Made by a program: the position numbers and the translations under genes
Source of the DNA: Bacteroidota bacterium
GTDB taxonomy: Bacteria; Bacteroidota; Bacteroidia; Cytophagales; Cyclobacteriaceae
DNA: 64,000 nt
NCBI GenBank assembly: GCA_016866235.1
Contig: VGMW01000006.1
Span: 124,001-188,000, forward strand
Direction of reading: 5' to 3'
Notes under the pieces: generated by a model
Told to the model about the DNA's origin: nothing
What the model saw: only the letters and a program-made list of their open reading frames with translations
The model's database searches: none
Shown here: piece by piece, positions 1 through 9,877 of the stretch
Layout: each line of letters begins with the position of its first letter
How positions within the stretch are numbered: position 1 is the first letter of the stretch

Positions 1-1
1 A

Positions 2-511
2 GCCTATATGGGGTTGCAGGTGTTAGAGCGGGAAAAGGAAGTTTTCCTGAGCAACCCCGGCACACAACCAGATCTTGAGAAATATTCCTACCTCGTGGGT
101 CGTCAGTTAAAACCAGAAGCGCGCATGGACATTGTGCATGAGCTGGAAGAATTAAAGGTGGTGCCCACTGCAATGATTGATGTTTCCGACGGCCTCGCGT
201 CTGAACTTCTTCACATCGGCAGAAACTCCAGATGTGGGGTCAAAATATTTGAGGATAAAGTACCCATCGACCATCAGACGTTTGAAACTGCGGTTGAATT
301 TAAAATAGATCCCATCACCGCTGCCTTAAACGGAGGTGAAGATTATGAGCTGCTGTTTACGATTAAGCCTGCTGATTTTGAAAAACTAAAAAATCATGCC
401 GACATCCACTTCATCGGACATCTTCACACGGCAATGGATCAAAATGTGATGATTACCAAGGCTGGTAACACAGTAGCACTGACTGCGCAGGGCTGGAATC
501 ATTTCTCCTGA
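2..511 (+). CDS. thiL: Thiamine-monophosphate kinase, C-terminal part
   Basis: This is the 3' part of thiL; the reading frame is open at the window edge, so the N-terminal half lies outside. ThiL phosphorylates thiamine monophosphate to thiamine pyrophosphate with ATP in the cytoplasm, the last step of cofactor synthesis. The visible portion carries the PurM/AIRS-like signatures MIDVSDGLASEL and NGGEDYELLF, both typical of ThiL. It ends with TGA at 509-511, two bases before the stop of the convergent small gene on the other strand. Family assignment is secure; the true start cannot be seen. Confidence 0.9.
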   Translation, partial: AYMGLQVLEREKEVFLSNPGTQPDLEKYSYLVGRQLKPEARMDIVHELEELKVVPTAMIDVSDGLASELLHIGRNSRCGVKIFEDKVPIDHQTFETAVEFKIDPITAALNGGEDYELLFTIKPADFEKLKNHADIHFIGHLHTAMDQNVMITKAGNTVALTAQGWNHFS

Positions 512-513
512 CC

Positions 514-879
514 TCAATCGGTCGGGTAGGGAATGTAAACGAAACGGGTAAAGTCTTTGTCGATTACAAACAGGCAACAAAACTCATCCGGATCTTTATA
601 ATGCTCAATGAAGGCTTCTTTTTTATCCGGCCCCACCAGATCTCTCTGTAAAAACTCATCCAGAAAACTGGCGAAGTAATTCCATTCTAAATCCATTCTT
701 TCCTTTTCGATCATGATTTTACCGATCGGCTGATCGTCGCGACTTATGGCGAAAATCGGAAATTCAAATCCGGCTTTTCTGATCTGATAGGAGGCCTCCC
801 GTAAGTGATCGGCCACTCGGACAAAATCGGAGGAGATGGTCCCCAGGTATTTACCGCTTAGCTCCGGATCGTTGTGCAT
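514..879 (-). CDS. Conserved hypothetical protein, 121 aa
   Basis: A 121-residue soluble protein with an ATG start and no signal peptide or membrane segment. It begins MHNDPELSGKYLG, is rich in acidic and aromatic residues, and ends with a hydrophobic stretch (FVIDKDFTRFVYIPYP) that looks like a buried beta hairpin. I do not recognise a named domain. It lies downstream of the ACP phosphodiesterase gene on the same strand (24-base gap), so it is probably the last gene of the dnaE-acpH transcript. It converges with thiL, stops two bases apart. Length and composition support a real gene; its function is unknown. Confidence 0.7.
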   Translation of the reverse strand: MHNDPELSGKYLGTISSDFVRVADHLREASYQIRKAGFEFPIFAISRDDQPIGKIMIEKERMDLEWNYFASFLDEFLQRDLVGPDKKEAFIEHYKDPDEFCCLFVIDKDFTRFVYIPYPTD

Positions 880-903
880 GGCTCAAAATTATCAAATCGA
901 ATT

Positions 904-1512
904 TTACGTTGATGCTGAAATTATTCCGTGGCGTCGAAGGTAGTCTTGGCACATCGCTTCAGCTTCTATGATGAAGGATTCAAATTCCTGCTGGAAGAGG
1001 GTATAATCGGCTTGCAGGTCTTCGGCTGCGAATTCCATTCCTGAGGCATAAGGCGTTCTTCTTGACATGCCGTTTAGAACCGAACGGATGCCTTCCAGGC
1101 TTGCGTAAGCAACCAGCCAATTGCCCCTGATCATGTGGGGCAACATGTGTAGCGCTCTTTCAGGAACGTGGCTTGAATTGCTTTGAACCAATTGATAGAC
1201 TTGCTCCGCAAACTGACCAAGCGGGGTGGGGTGATAATTTCTCCATTGGGCCGCCAGGAAGTGGTCATAGAAAATGTCTATCACAACGCCGGAATAGTGT
1301 CTGTATTTATGCCGGATGCGGTCCTTGCTCGACTTCACACAAGGATGTCGGTCGGTAAACTGATCGATTTCACGGTGCAGTAAAATTCCTGCAGCCAGTT
1401 TCTCAGGAAATCTGGATTGGGGCGTTCTTCCTTTAACAAAATCACCAATAAAATTTCCGAGCTGAACCTCCTGATCATTGCCGGACAGAAACAAATGTCC
1501 AAGAAAATTCAC
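904..1512 (-). CDS. acpH: Acyl carrier protein phosphodiesterase (AcpH family)
   Basis: A 202-residue protein of the AcpH family, which removes the 4'-phosphopantetheine group from holo-ACP. It opens with MNFLGHLFLSG and has the histidine/aspartate-rich segment GNFIGDFVKG followed by LLHREIDQFTDRHP, the family's metal-dependent hydrolase signature. The start codon is GTG, 11 bases downstream of the dnaE stop, so the two are probably cotranscribed with acpH second. Length matches the family (about 190-200 aa). The broader AcpH family also has members of uncertain substrate, so the reaction is inferred from the family. Confidence 0.85.
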   Translation of the reverse strand: MNFLGHLFLSGNDQEVQLGNFIGDFVKGRTPQSRFPEKLAAGILLHREIDQFTDRHPCVKSSKDRIRHKYRHYSGVVIDIFYDHFLAAQWRNYHPTPLGQFAEQVYQLVQSNSSHVPERALHMLPHMIRGNWLVAYASLEGIRSVLNGMSRRTPYASGMEFAAEDLQADYTLFQQEFESFIIEAEAMCQDYLRRHGIISAST

Positions 1513-1523
1513 GGTTGTTTCAG

Positions 1524-4500
1524 TTAGACAATGGTGATGTCTACGCCGCTAAGTTTTTTGAAACTCCGAACAGTTTCATCCACCGGCTTAATCTGGAATT
1601 TTCTGGAGAGCAATTCCACCTGGACATTTTCACCAGTGTCTATCAGTCTTACGTAAAGCGGGGTTTTGCCTTCATGCTCCTGACAAAGTTTTTCAATGCT
1701 GCTGACCAGATTGCTGTTCAGGGCTTCCGGACTGATGGTCAGTTGCATGCCCTTGGTCCGCTTCATCCCCAATTCATTCAACAACTCCATGGACTTTATT
1801 TTGACTTCCATGTTCTGGTCACCCCAGGTTTTTCGGATGGCGGTACCTTCTACAAACAAATGGTAACCGACTGTCAGGAAGGATTTGAATTTCATGAAGT
1901 CCTCGCTCCAGAAGGTAAACTCAAACTTTCCGGAGTAATCTTCCAGAACAGCTTTACAAAAAGGTTTTCCGGTTTTGGTCATCCGGCTTTCAACCGAGGA
2001 AACAATACCACCCATCCGCAGGTCTTTACCTTCCAGCTCCTCAAGATTGGTGAGCATCGAAACGGAAGTGTTGCAGAACGATTCAAGCTCAAATCGGAAG
2101 GCATCCAGCGGATGCCCGCTGATGTATACGCCAATCATTTCCTTTTCAAAATTCAGCTTTTCTAATTCGGAGAATGGTTCAACGGCGTCCACCCTGGGAA
2201 GTGGCATTTCCGTGCCCGCGGAGGCTCCAAACAAATTGGTTTGGGCGCTGAGGGACTCCTGCTGCACTTTCGCTGCGTGGCGAACGGCCTTCTCAATCAG
2301 GTTAATGTCACCATCCTTTGCGGCAATGTATTGTCTTCGGTGGTAATCGTTAAAGCAATCGAATGCACCGGAGAGCGCCAGACATTCAAAGGTTTTTTTG
2401 GTGACCGACCGCTGGGTTACTCTTTTCGCAAACTCAAAAATATCCCGATAGGCTCCATTGGCTTCACGTTCCTGAATGATGGATTCGATAGCCGATTCGC
2501 CCGCACCTTTAATGGCGCCCAATCCAAATCTGATTTCACCTGAATGGTTGACCTCAAAGTAAAGACCGGATTCGTTGATGTGTGGACCGAGTACAGGAAT
2601 CCCCATTCTTCTGCACTCCTCTGAAAAGTAAGTGACCTTGTCCAGGTTGGTTTGTGAGTGGGTGAGTACAGCCGCCATAAATTCACCCGGATAGTTGGCC
2701 TTGAGATAGGTGGTCTGGTAGGCAACCATGGAATAACAGGTAGAGTGGGACTTGTTAAAAGCATATTCAGCAAACGCTTCCCAGTCTTTCCAGATTTTTT
2801 CAGCCACCCTTACCTCAATCTTTTTCTCCTGGCAACCTTCGATAAAGCGGCCTTTCATTTTGTTGAGAACGTCGGCCTGCTTCTTACCCATCGCTTTTCT
2901 CAATACGTCTGCTTCACCTTTTGTGAATCCGGCAAGCTTTTGAGAAAGCAGCATCACCTGCTCCTGGTAAACTGTGATACCGTACGTATCCTTCAAATAT
3001 TCCTCCATTTCCGGCAGGTCGTAGCGGATGGCTTCTCGTCCATGTTTACGGGCAATGAAGTTTGGAATGTATTCCATCGGACCTGGGCGATACAGCGCAT
3101 TCATTGCGATCAGGTCCTCAAATTTGTCTGGCTTTAGTGCCCTTAGATAGGCCTGCATTCCCTCCGATTCAAATTGGAATGTGCCGGCCGTTTCTCCCCG
3201 CTGATACAGTTGAAAGGTTTTTGGGTCGTTGAGTGGAATTTTATCGATGTCGATGTCAAGGCCATGGCGACGCTTGATGTTTTTTAGGGCAGTTCGGATA
3301 ATGGACAAGGTAGTGAGTCCCAAAAAGTCCATTTTAAGCATGCCTGCTTTTTCAACCACGCTGTTGTCGAACTGGGTAACAAGCATGGAAGAATCTTTGG
3401 CGGTCGCAACCGGAATAAGTTCCTTGATGTCCTTGGGTGTAATGATCACACCGCAGGCGTGAATACCGGTATTCCTCACCGACCCCTCAATCACCTTGGC
3501 TTGTTTCAGTACCTGTGATTTCAGGTCGTTGCCTTTCAGAATCTGATTTAATTCAGGGATTTCACGAAAGGCACCATCCAGTGATGTACCCGGACGTTCA
3601 GGAACCATTTTAGCAAGTTGGTTGGCCTCTGGCAGGGGCAACTCTAAAACCCGAGCGCAGTCACGTATGCTCGACTTGGCTGCCATGGTGCCGTAGGTGA
3701 TGATCTGTGCAACCTGATTGTGCCCATATTTTTCGATCACATAGCGGATAACTTTATCCCGACCCTCATCATCAAAATCAATATCAATATCGGGTAGACT
3801 GACACGGTCGGGATTCAGGAAGCGTTCAAAGAGAAGGTCATAGGCGATGGGGTCTACATTGGTGATGCCAATACAGTAGGCCACGGCAGATCCAGCAGCT
3901 GAACCTCGCCCCGGCCCAACGGAAACGCCCATTTCGCGTGCCTTTGAAGTAAAATCGGCGACGATGAGAAAGTAACCAGGGTAACCGGTTTTTTTGATCG
4001 TCTCCAGCTCAAATTCCAACCGCTCCTTGATTTCTGGTGTTATTTCCGGGTACCTTTTTTTAGCGCCTTCATAGGCGAGGTGGCGTAGGTAATCATCCTC
4101 CGTTTTAAATCCTTTTGGGATTTCGAAACGCGGAAGAAGAACTTTTCTTTCCAGTGGAAAAGGTTCGACCTTGTCAACTATTTCACTCAGTGTCTCAAAT
4201 GCTTCCGGAAGATCATTGAAGAGCTTTCGCATTTCATTCTGATCCTTGAAATAGTATTCACTGTTTGGCAAACCGAATCGCTTGCCCCGACCTTCTCCAA
4301 CCGGCGTGGAAACAAACTCTGCATCTTTTATACAGAGCATGACATCATGGGCCTGGTGGTCTTCCTTACGCAGATAAAAAGATTCATTAGCTGGAAAGTA
4401 CTTCACGCCATATTTTTTGCAAAGGCTGATCAGTGCTGTGTTGACGTGATCTTCTTCGGGGAGACCGTGGCGGTTGAGCTCTACATAAAAATCCTTTCCA

Positions 4501-5708
4501 AAAGTTTCCTTCCACCATCTAAAAGCTTCTTCCGCTTGCCGCATGCCGACATGGAGGATCAGGTATGGAATTTCGGAGTACAAACCTCCGGTGGTGGCCA
4601 TGATGCCTTCGGCATGATCAGCAATTAAGGATTTATCGATTCTGGGGTAGATCCCATAAAGTCCCTCGATGAATCCAAGGGAGCTGAGTTTTGCCAGGTT
4701 TCTATAGCCGGCTTCATTTTTGGCCAACAGTACTTGTTGAAACCTGCGGTCAGGACTTTCTTTCGTGAATTTATTTTTTTTACGCTCCTCGGAGAGATAA
4801 AATTCACATCCTACAATCGGTTTGATGCCTTGTTTGAGTGCCTCCGAAACAAATTGAAATGCGCCGAAAAGATTTCCTAAATCCGTTAGCGCTACTGCAG
4901 GCATTTTTTCGGCAACCGCTTTCGCCACGATGTCGCTGACTTCAGGGGTGGCTTGTAAAACGGAAAACTGCGAATGAAGATGCAGGTGAACAAAAGGTGC
5001 GGTAATGTTCTGATTTGAAGTGGCGTCGCTTCCAATTGATTGGTCCTTTTTTTCCTGTTTTGAAAAATTACCAGCTTCCAGTACAGGTGCTTCGTAGGAA
5101 ATGTTTTTAAGCGGTGTATCGTCCGCAGGTTTGGCTATTTTAATCCGGACCAATTCGAAAAAACATCTTGCGGTAGCTTCAACATCGTAGGCTGCATCGT
5201 GTGCGTCCGATACGTCTTTTGCGAAAAGTTTTTGGTGAAGCTCATTCAGCTTTGGCATTTTGAACCTTCCGCCTGGGCCGCCGGGCAATGAACAGAAGTC
5301 AATGGTTTCAGTGGAGGTATCAAATTTTTTAGCCTGAAGCAGCCGATCATTCTTTTTGGACCTGCGCAGTAGTTCAGCGCCGATGATGGCGATATCGAAT
5401 TCAATGTTGTGTCCTACGATAATGGAGGAGGACTCCAGGTCGGTCATGAAGGCACCAAGGACATCGTCCAACGGTTTGCCTTCCTGGGTCGCCCTTTCGG
5501 TGCTGATTCCATGCACTTGCTGTGCCCGAAAGGGAATATCAAAACCATCGGGTCTTACAATAAGGTTTCCCCTGTTCAGTAGGTTGCCGGTGGGGCCGTG
5601 CATCTGCCAGGCGAGTTGCACCAGACGGGGCCAGTTGTCAAAATCAGTTAATGGCGCGTATTTATTCCGTGGAATTCCTGTCGTTTCTGTGTCGAAAATC
5701 AGATACAT
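1524..5708 (-). CDS. dnaE: DNA polymerase III alpha subunit with N-terminal DnaQ-type exonuclease domain
   Basis: A 1394-residue replicative polymerase. Residues 1-190 form a DEDDh 3'-5' exonuclease: motif I FDTETTG (D6, E8), motif II GHNIEFD (D105) and motif III HDAAYD (H170, D175). A polar linker (about 195-235) leads to a PHP domain starting near FVHLHLHS (239), then the polymerase palm with PDIDIDFDDEGR and the usual fingers and OB-fold region. The PHP site looks inactive: the common TDHGN motif reads TDLGN (275-279). I chose the ATG at 5708 because the upstream TTG at 5735 sits inside a perfect -7 box (5733-5740) and family exonucleases begin just before FDTETTG. acpH follows in the same transcript. 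Confidence 0.93.
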   Translation of the reverse strand: MYLIFDTETTGIPRNKYAPLTDFDNWPRLVQLAWQMHGPTGNLLNRGNLIVRPDGFDIPFRAQQVHGISTERATQEGKPLDDVLGAFMTDLESSSIIVGHNIEFDIAIIGAELLRRSKKNDRLLQAKKFDTSTETIDFCSLPGGPGGRFKMPKLNELHQKLFAKDVSDAHDAAYDVEATARCFFELVRIKIAKPADDTPLKNISYEAPVLEAGNFSKQEKKDQSIGSDATSNQNITAPFVHLHLHSQFSVLQATPEVSDIVAKAVAEKMPAVALTDLGNLFGAFQFVSEALKQGIKPIVGCEFYLSEERKKNKFTKESPDRRFQQVLLAKNEAGYRNLAKLSSLGFIEGLYGIYPRIDKSLIADHAEGIMATTGGLYSEIPYLILHVGMRQAEEAFRWWKETFGKDFYVELNRHGLPEEDHVNTALISLCKKYGVKYFPANESFYLRKEDHQAHDVMLCIKDAEFVSTPVGEGRGKRFGLPNSEYYFKDQNEMRKLFNDLPEAFETLSEIVDKVEPFPLERKVLLPRFEIPKGFKTEDDYLRHLAYEGAKKRYPEITPEIKERLEFELETIKKTGYPGYFLIVADFTSKAREMGVSVGPGRGSAAGSAVAYCIGITNVDPIAYDLLFERFLNPDRVSLPDIDIDFDDEGRDKVIRYVIEKYGHNQVAQIITYGTMAAKSSIRDCARVLELPLPEANQLAKMVPERPGTSLDGAFREIPELNQILKGNDLKSQVLKQAKVIEGSVRNTGIHACGVIITPKDIKELIPVATAKDSSMLVTQFDNSVVEKAGMLKMDFLGLTTLSIIRTALKNIKRRHGLDIDIDKIPLNDPKTFQLYQRGETAGTFQFESEGMQAYLRALKPDKFEDLIAMNALYRPGPMEYIPNFIARKHGREAIRYDLPEMEEYLKDTYGITVYQEQVMLLSQKLAGFTKGEADVLRKAMGKKQADVLNKMKGRFIEGCQEKKIEVRVAEKIWKDWEAFAEYAFNKSHSTCYSMVAYQTTYLKANYPGEFMAAVLTHSQTNLDKVTYFSEECRRMGIPVLGPHINESGLYFEVNHSGEIRFGLGAIKGAGESAIESIIQEREANGAYRDIFEFAKRVTQRSVTKKTFECLALSGAFDCFNDYHRRQYIAAKDGDINLIEKAVRHAAKVQQESLSAQTNLFGASAGTEMPLPRVDAVEPFSELEKLNFEKEMIGVYISGHPLDAFRFELESFCNTSVSMLTNLEELEGKDLRMGGIVSSVESRMTKTGKPFCKAVLEDYSGKFEFTFWSEDFMKFKSFLTVGYHLFVEGTAIRKTWGDQNMEVKIKSMELLNELGMKRTKGMQLTISPEALNSNLVSSIEKLCQEHEGKTPLYVRLIDTGENVQVELLSRKFQIKPVDETVRSFKKLSGVDITIV

Positions 5709-5732
5709 CCTGAGTACAAAGTAGTGGGAGGA

Positions 5733-5740
5733 CAAAACTA
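5733..5740 (-). promoter_or_regulatory. -7 box of the dnaE promoter
   Basis: On the minus strand this reads TAGTTTTG, an exact match to the Bacteroidota -7 consensus TAnnTTTG, 24 bases before the dnaE ATG. No clear -33 TTTG was found at the expected spacing. Its position argues against translation starting at the in-frame TTG at 5735. Confidence 0.5.
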
Positions 5741-5933
5741 AACGAATTTGCCAGAGCCACTTTAAGGATTTAAAGTATTCACCTTTATTGTAAACAACTG
5801 TTAAACAAACAGTTATAGAATTTGGTTCTTGTCAGGGTGGCTGGATGGGGTAGGTCATTTTTTTAGAAAAAAATTCTTGTCCTTCTATCCTTAGAATTTA
5901 CCCTTCCATAATGGTCAATTGAGTTGCTCCATA

Positions 5934-5941
5934 TAATTTTG
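5934..5941 (+). promoter_or_regulatory. -7 box of the sdhCAB promoter
   Basis: TAATTTTG, an exact TAnnTTTG match, 31 bases before the sdhC ATG. A TTG lies 12 bases upstream but that is shorter than the usual 19-20 base spacing. The 5741-5972 region between divergent dnaE and sdhC holds no gene. Confidence 0.45.
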
Positions 5942-5972
5942 GCGCTGCTGTAAAATCAACCCCTTTAATGTT

Positions 5973-6650
5973 ATGAAGTGGTTTCTTGATCTTTTCTCAA
6001 GTACCCTGGGCCGCAAACTGATGATGGCCCTGACTGGTTTATTTCTGATTCTGTTTTTGGCGGTCCACCTCGCCGGCAACCTCCAGTTGCTGAAAGACGA
6101 TGGGGGTAGATCGTTTAATATTTATGCAGAGTTTATGAGCACCAATCCGCTCATCCAGATTGTTTCGAAGGGAAACTTCGCTTTTATCCTGATCCACGTC
6201 ATTTGGGCCATTATGTTGACTTCCAAGAATAAATCAGCCCGCGGCCCGGTAGGCTACGCGGAGGCCTCAGGCAAGTCTTCTCACTGGACCTCCCGCAACA
6301 TGGGTATTCTAGGCACCCTGGTCCTCGTTTTTATCGTTGTACACCTTAAAGATTTTTGGGCTCAGATGCATTTTGGTGCCATGCCAACGGTAGACTACGA
6401 TGGAACATCATACCGAGATATTTATTCTTTGGTGAACGAATGGTTCAATGTAGGTTGGTATGTGGCCCTCTACGTCTTCTGTATGGCTGCTGTTGGATTT
6501 CATTTGTACCATGGATTTGCATCGGCTTTTCAGACACTCGGACTCAATCACCTTAAGTACAATGGTTTAATTCAGGTGGTTGGCCGGGCATTTGCCATAA
6601 TCGTTCCTCTGTTGTTTGCAGCAATTCCTGTATTGATGTTTTTTAATTAG
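5973..6650 (+). CDS. sdhC: Succinate dehydrogenase / fumarate reductase cytochrome b subunit (B-type)
   Basis: A 225-residue integral membrane protein with about five hydrophobic helices and conserved histidines suited to two b haems (for example FLAVHLAGNL, FIVVHLKDFW, GFHLYHGFASAF). It is the single membrane anchor of a B-type complex II, passing electrons from SdhB to menaquinone in the inner membrane. It starts ATG at 5973 without a Shine-Dalgarno sequence and is followed after 15 bases by sdhA and then sdhB, the usual C-A-B order in Bacteroidota. Length agrees with the family. Confidence 0.94.
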   Translation: MKWFLDLFSSTLGRKLMMALTGLFLILFLAVHLAGNLQLLKDDGGRSFNIYAEFMSTNPLIQIVSKGNFAFILIHVIWAIMLTSKNKSARGPVGYAEASGKSSHWTSRNMGILGTLVLVFIVVHLKDFWAQMHFGAMPTVDYDGTSYRDIYSLVNEWFNVGWYVALYVFCMAAVGFHLYHGFASAFQTLGLNHLKYNGLIQVVGRAFAIIVPLLFAAIPVLMFFN

Positions 6651-6665
6651 ACAATCAAAAAGACT

Positions 6666-8591
6666 ATGACACTCGATTCCAAAATTCCAGACGGACCAAT
6701 TTCCGAAAAGTGGAGCAAGCATAAGTTCAATCTGAAGCTTGTCAATCCGGCCAACAAGAGAAAATATGAAGTGATTGTGGTTGGTACCGGCCTTGCCGGT
6801 GCATCTGCTGCGGCATCGCTTGCTGAGTTGGGTTACAATGTGAAGGCCTTTTGTTTTCAGGATAGCCCACGCCGTGCGCACTCCATCGCTGCTCAGGGCG
6901 GTATCAACGCTGCAAAAAATTACCAGAATGATGGTGATAGCATCTACCGTCTTTTCTATGACACCATAAAAGGAGGAGATTACCGTGCCCGCGAAGGCAA
7001 CGTACATCGTCTGGCTGAGGTGAGTGTCAGCATCATTGACCAGTGCGTGGCACAGGGTGTTCCATTCGCCCGCGAATATGGCGGCTTGCTGGCCAACCGC
7101 TCTTTCGGGGGAGCACAGGTTTCCAGAACGTTCTACGCACGCGGACAAACCGGACAACAATTGTTATTGGGTGCGTATTCTGCGCTCAACCGCCAGATTG
7201 CCAATGGAAAAGTTCAGATGTTCACCAGAACCGAAATGCTGGACGTTGTGGTGGTTGACGGAAAAGCACGTGGAATCATTACCAGAAACCTCGTTACCGG
7301 TAAAATTGAATCCCACAGCGCGCATGCGGTACTATTGTGTACCGGTGGTTATGGTAACGTTTTTTACCTTTCCACCAATGCAAAAGGATCCAATGTAACT
7401 GCAGCATGGCGTGCACACCGCAAGGGTGCATTTTTTGGTAACCCTTGCTTTACCCAAATCCATCCCACCTGTATTCCGGTTTCAGGAAGCCATCAGTCAA
7501 AACTGACGCTGATGTCTGAATCCCTTCGAAACGACGGACGGGTGTGGGTTCCTAAGATTGCAAAAAAGGGATTGAAGGCCTCGGATGCGGTCAACATTCC
7601 GGAAGCGGAGCGCGACTATTTCCTGGAGCGCAAGTATCCATCTTTCGGAAACCTGGTGCCGCGTGATGTGGCTTCACGCAATGCTAAAACAGTTTGTGAT
7701 GAGGGCAGAGGTGTTGGTGCAACCGGTGTAGCGGTATTTCTTGATTTCTCCGATGCCATTCGTCGCGACGGCAAAGCTTTGATTGAAAGTAAGTACGGCA
7801 ACTTGTTTGACATGTATAAGCAAATCACCGGCGATGATCCATATCAGGTGCCGATGATGATCTATCCTGCAGTGCACTACACCATGGGAGGTTTGTGGGT
7901 TGATTACAATCTGATGACCACTGTTCCAGGTTTGTACGCTCTAGGTGAAGCCAACTTCTCTGACCACGGTGCAAACCGTCTGGGCGCCAGTGCCCTCATG
8001 CAAGGTCTGGCTGATGGCTATTTTGTGATTCCGTACACCATCGGTGATTACCTGGCGAATATTGGCTGGAACGATAAAATCGGAACCGATCATCCGGAGT
8101 TCCGCAAGGCAGAGGAGGCCATCCGATCACGCATTCAAAAGTTGCTTTCGATTCGTGGCAAGAAGACTGCCGATCAGTTTCACCGTGAGTTGGGACACAT
8201 CATGTGGGAATATTGCGGAATGTCCAGAAGTGAGCCCGGCCTGAAAACTGCCAAGGCTAAAATCAAAGCACTCCGTGAAGAGTTCTGGACCAATGTGAAC
8301 ATCACAGGTGGTTCCGATGAATTGAACATGGAGTTGGAGAAGGCCGGCAGGGTAGCAGATTTTATCGAACTCGGAGCGTTGATGGTAGACGATGCGCTCA
8401 ACCGTGCTGAATCCTGCGGTGGACATTTCAGAGAAGAGTCGCAGACCCCTGAAGGTGAGGCGTTGCGAAAGGACGATGAGTACGCCTATGTTTCAGCCTG
8501 GGAATTCAAAGGTGAGGACCAGGAAGAGTCCTTGCATAAAGAGCCTTTGCGTTTTGAGAATGTCAAACTGACCCAGCGCAGTTATAAATAA
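6666..8591 (+). CDS. sdhA: Succinate dehydrogenase / fumarate reductase flavoprotein subunit
   Basis: A 641-residue flavoprotein catalysing succinate-fumarate interconversion on the cytoplasmic face of the membrane. It has the FAD dinucleotide fold [19 protein letters not shown] (from about 39) and the covalent FAD attachment site [10 protein letters not shown] with H72. The active-site and FAD region continues with [11 protein letters not shown] and [13 protein letters not shown]. Length is normal for the B-type family. It is the middle gene of sdhCAB, 25 bases before the sdhB ATG. Confidence 0.96.
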   Translation: MTLDSKIPDGPISEKWSKHKFNLKLVNPANKRKYEVIVVGTGLAGASAAASLAELGYNVKAFCFQDSPRRAHSIAAQGGINAAKNYQNDGDSIYRLFYDTIKGGDYRAREGNVHRLAEVSVSIIDQCVAQGVPFAREYGGLLANRSFGGAQVSRTFYARGQTGQQLLLGAYSALNRQIANGKVQMFTRTEMLDVVVVDGKARGIITRNLVTGKIESHSAHAVLLCTGGYGNVFYLSTNAKGSNVTAAWRAHRKGAFFGNPCFTQIHPTCIPVSGSHQSKLTLMSESLRNDGRVWVPKIAKKGLKASDAVNIPEAERDYFLERKYPSFGNLVPRDVASRNAKTVCDEGRGVGATGVAVFLDFSDAIRRDGKALIESKYGNLFDMYKQITGDDPYQVPMMIYPAVHYTMGGLWVDYNLMTTVPGLYALGEANFSDHGANRLGASALMQGLADGYFVIPYTIGDYLANIGWNDKIGTDHPEFRKAEEAIRSRIQKLLSIRGKKTADQFHRELGHIMWEYCGMSRSEPGLKTAKAKIKALREEFWTNVNITGGSDELNMELEKAGRVADFIELGALMVDDALNRAESCGGHFREESQTPEGEALRKDDEYAYVSAWEFKGEDQEESLHKEPLRFENVKLTQRSYK

Positions 8592-8616
8592 TTCTAAAAA
8601 ATTGAACGACGCTATT

Positions 8617-9387
8617 ATGAAACTAACATTGAAAATCTGGAGGCAAAAAGGTGCCAATGAAAATGGTGGATTCAAAACCTACACCATGGATCACGTTTCG
8701 CCCGATATGTCATTTCTGGAGATGCTGGATGTGTTGAACGATTCACTGGTCTTAAAAGGCGAGGAGCCTGTTCATTTCGACCATGACTGTCGAGAAGGGA
8801 TCTGTGGAATGTGCAGCCTTTACATCAATGGTAGGCCACACGGCCCTCTGCAAACCACTACCTGTCAATTGCACATGCGTTCATTTACCGACGGACAAAC
8901 CATTACCATCGAACCATGGAGGGCAGCAGCCTTTCCAGTGGTAAGAGATTTGGTCGTAGATCGTTCAGCCTTTGATCGCATCCAGCGTGCTGGTGGATTC
9001 ATTTCTGTTAACACAGGTGCTGCTCCTGATGCCAATGAAATCCTTGTTCCTAAAAAAGTTGCTGACGAGGCGATGGATGCGGCGACTTGTATTGGCTGTG
9101 GAGCTTGTGTTGCGGCGTGCAAGAATGCTTCGGCCATGTTGTTTGTGAGTGCAAAGGTTTCCCAGTATGCATTATTACCTCAAGGACAACCTGAACGCAA
9201 GGAGCGTGCGGAGCGGATGGTTGCACAGATGGATGCAGAAGGTTTTGGTGCTTGCACCAACACTGGTGCTTGTGAGGCTGAGTGCCCTAAAGGAATCAAA
9301 ATCACCAACATTGCACGAATGAATCGCGAATACTTCTCCTCAATGTTTACCAACTATCAGGTTGAAGTTGGTTCTGATGCAGGCTAG
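8617..9387 (+). CDS. sdhB: Succinate dehydrogenase / fumarate reductase iron-sulfur subunit
   Basis: A 256-residue iron-sulfur protein linking SdhA to SdhC. The 2Fe-2S ligands are in CREGICGMC (C58, C63, C66) with C83 further on; the second half has [11 protein letters not shown] and [14 protein letters not shown] for the 4Fe-4S and 3Fe-4S centres. I start at ATG 8617 rather than the in-frame TTG at 8602 because family members begin close to [10 protein letters not shown]. Last gene of the sdh operon; an inverted repeat follows at 9418-9451. Confidence 0.95.
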   Translation: MKLTLKIWRQKGANENGGFKTYTMDHVSPDMSFLEMLDVLNDSLVLKGEEPVHFDHDCREGICGMCSLYINGRPHGPLQTTTCQLHMRSFTDGQTITIEPWRAAAFPVVRDLVVDRSAFDRIQRAGGFISVNTGAAPDANEILVPKKVADEAMDAATCIGCGACVAACKNASAMLFVSAKVSQYALLPQGQPERKERAERMVAQMDAEGFGACTNTGACEAECPKGIKITNIARMNREYFSSMFTNYQVEVGSDAG

Positions 9388-9417
9388 AGGTTTTCTGAAT
9401 TTGATTGACCAGACAGG

Positions 9418-9451
9418 TTCAGGTTTTTTGTCCTCTATTTGAAAACCTGAA
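9418..9451 (+). terminator. Inverted repeat after sdhB
   Basis: A perfect 10-base stem (TTCAGGTTTT / AAAACCTGAA) with a 14-base loop, 30 bases after sdhB. There is no clear U-run after the stem on the plus strand, so it is a weak or Rho-assisted terminator, or an mRNA 3'-end stabiliser. Confidence 0.4.
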
Positions 9452-9827
9452 AGGTTAAGCTTAAAAATTTCAGCTCTTTATCTCTGTTTCCTGATCTGGA
9501 GGCGGCAACTTTCCCTACAGTGATTCTTTATGCCTTTGTGAATTCTTCACTGATGGCCGGTTATTGAAAACTGAATTGTAATGCTTGAAAAATAGAACCA
9601 CTTAAGACATTGGTCAGTGGTGGATGGCTGATATCAAGCCATTTCATCTGGTGATTTTTCCGGTGAATTTATGGGTGTTTTACCCGTGGCGAGCGTCCTC
9701 CTTTCATTGCTTTTTGCGCCCTGATTCATGGGGCGGCAACGATCACTTAGGATTAAACCTTCAAAATGACTGCGGAGAGGCCCGAGAACGTGATAATTAT
9801 GTTCAAAGCAATTGAAAAACTATAAAA
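9452..9827. other. Gene-free stretch of about 375 bases
   Basis: I see no convincing gene here. The only sizeable open frame (63 codons, 9624-9815) has no family resemblance, signal peptide or credible start context. The stretch contains small GC-rich inverted repeats around 9679-9735 but nothing diagnostic. It probably combines the sdh 3' region and the upstream region of the ATPase. Confidence 0.4.
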
Positions 9828-9877
9828 TGCTGAATGAAAACAGCAAAAAATGAATAAATTGCTGAATATAAACAGCA
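9828..9877 (+). promoter_or_regulatory. Two tandem 18-base dyads upstream of the AAA ATPase
   Basis: Two near-identical imperfect palindromes, TGCTGAATGAAAACAGCA (9828-9845) and TGCTGAATATAAACAGCA (9860-9877), each with TGCTG/CAGCA arms. They repeat with a 32-base period, separated by 14 A/T-rich bases. They straddle the first possible ATG (9850) and end just before the second (9880), a place suited to an operator or a translational control element. Function is inferred from position only. Confidence 0.45.

Noticed and set aside
1515-2165. A 216-codon open frame on the plus strand, antisense to dnaE
   Set aside because: It lies wholly within the conserved dnaE coding sequence, has no family resemblance, and its composition is what a GC-moderate antisense frame produces.
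6567-7160. A 197-codon frame on the minus strand opposite sdhC/sdhA
   Set aside because: It overlaps two well-supported genes on the other strand and shows no domain or start context.
9624-9815. A 63-codon frame in the gene-free stretch after sdhB
   Set aside because: No signal peptide, domain or credible start; composition rich in Trp/Phe/Cys resembles noise.
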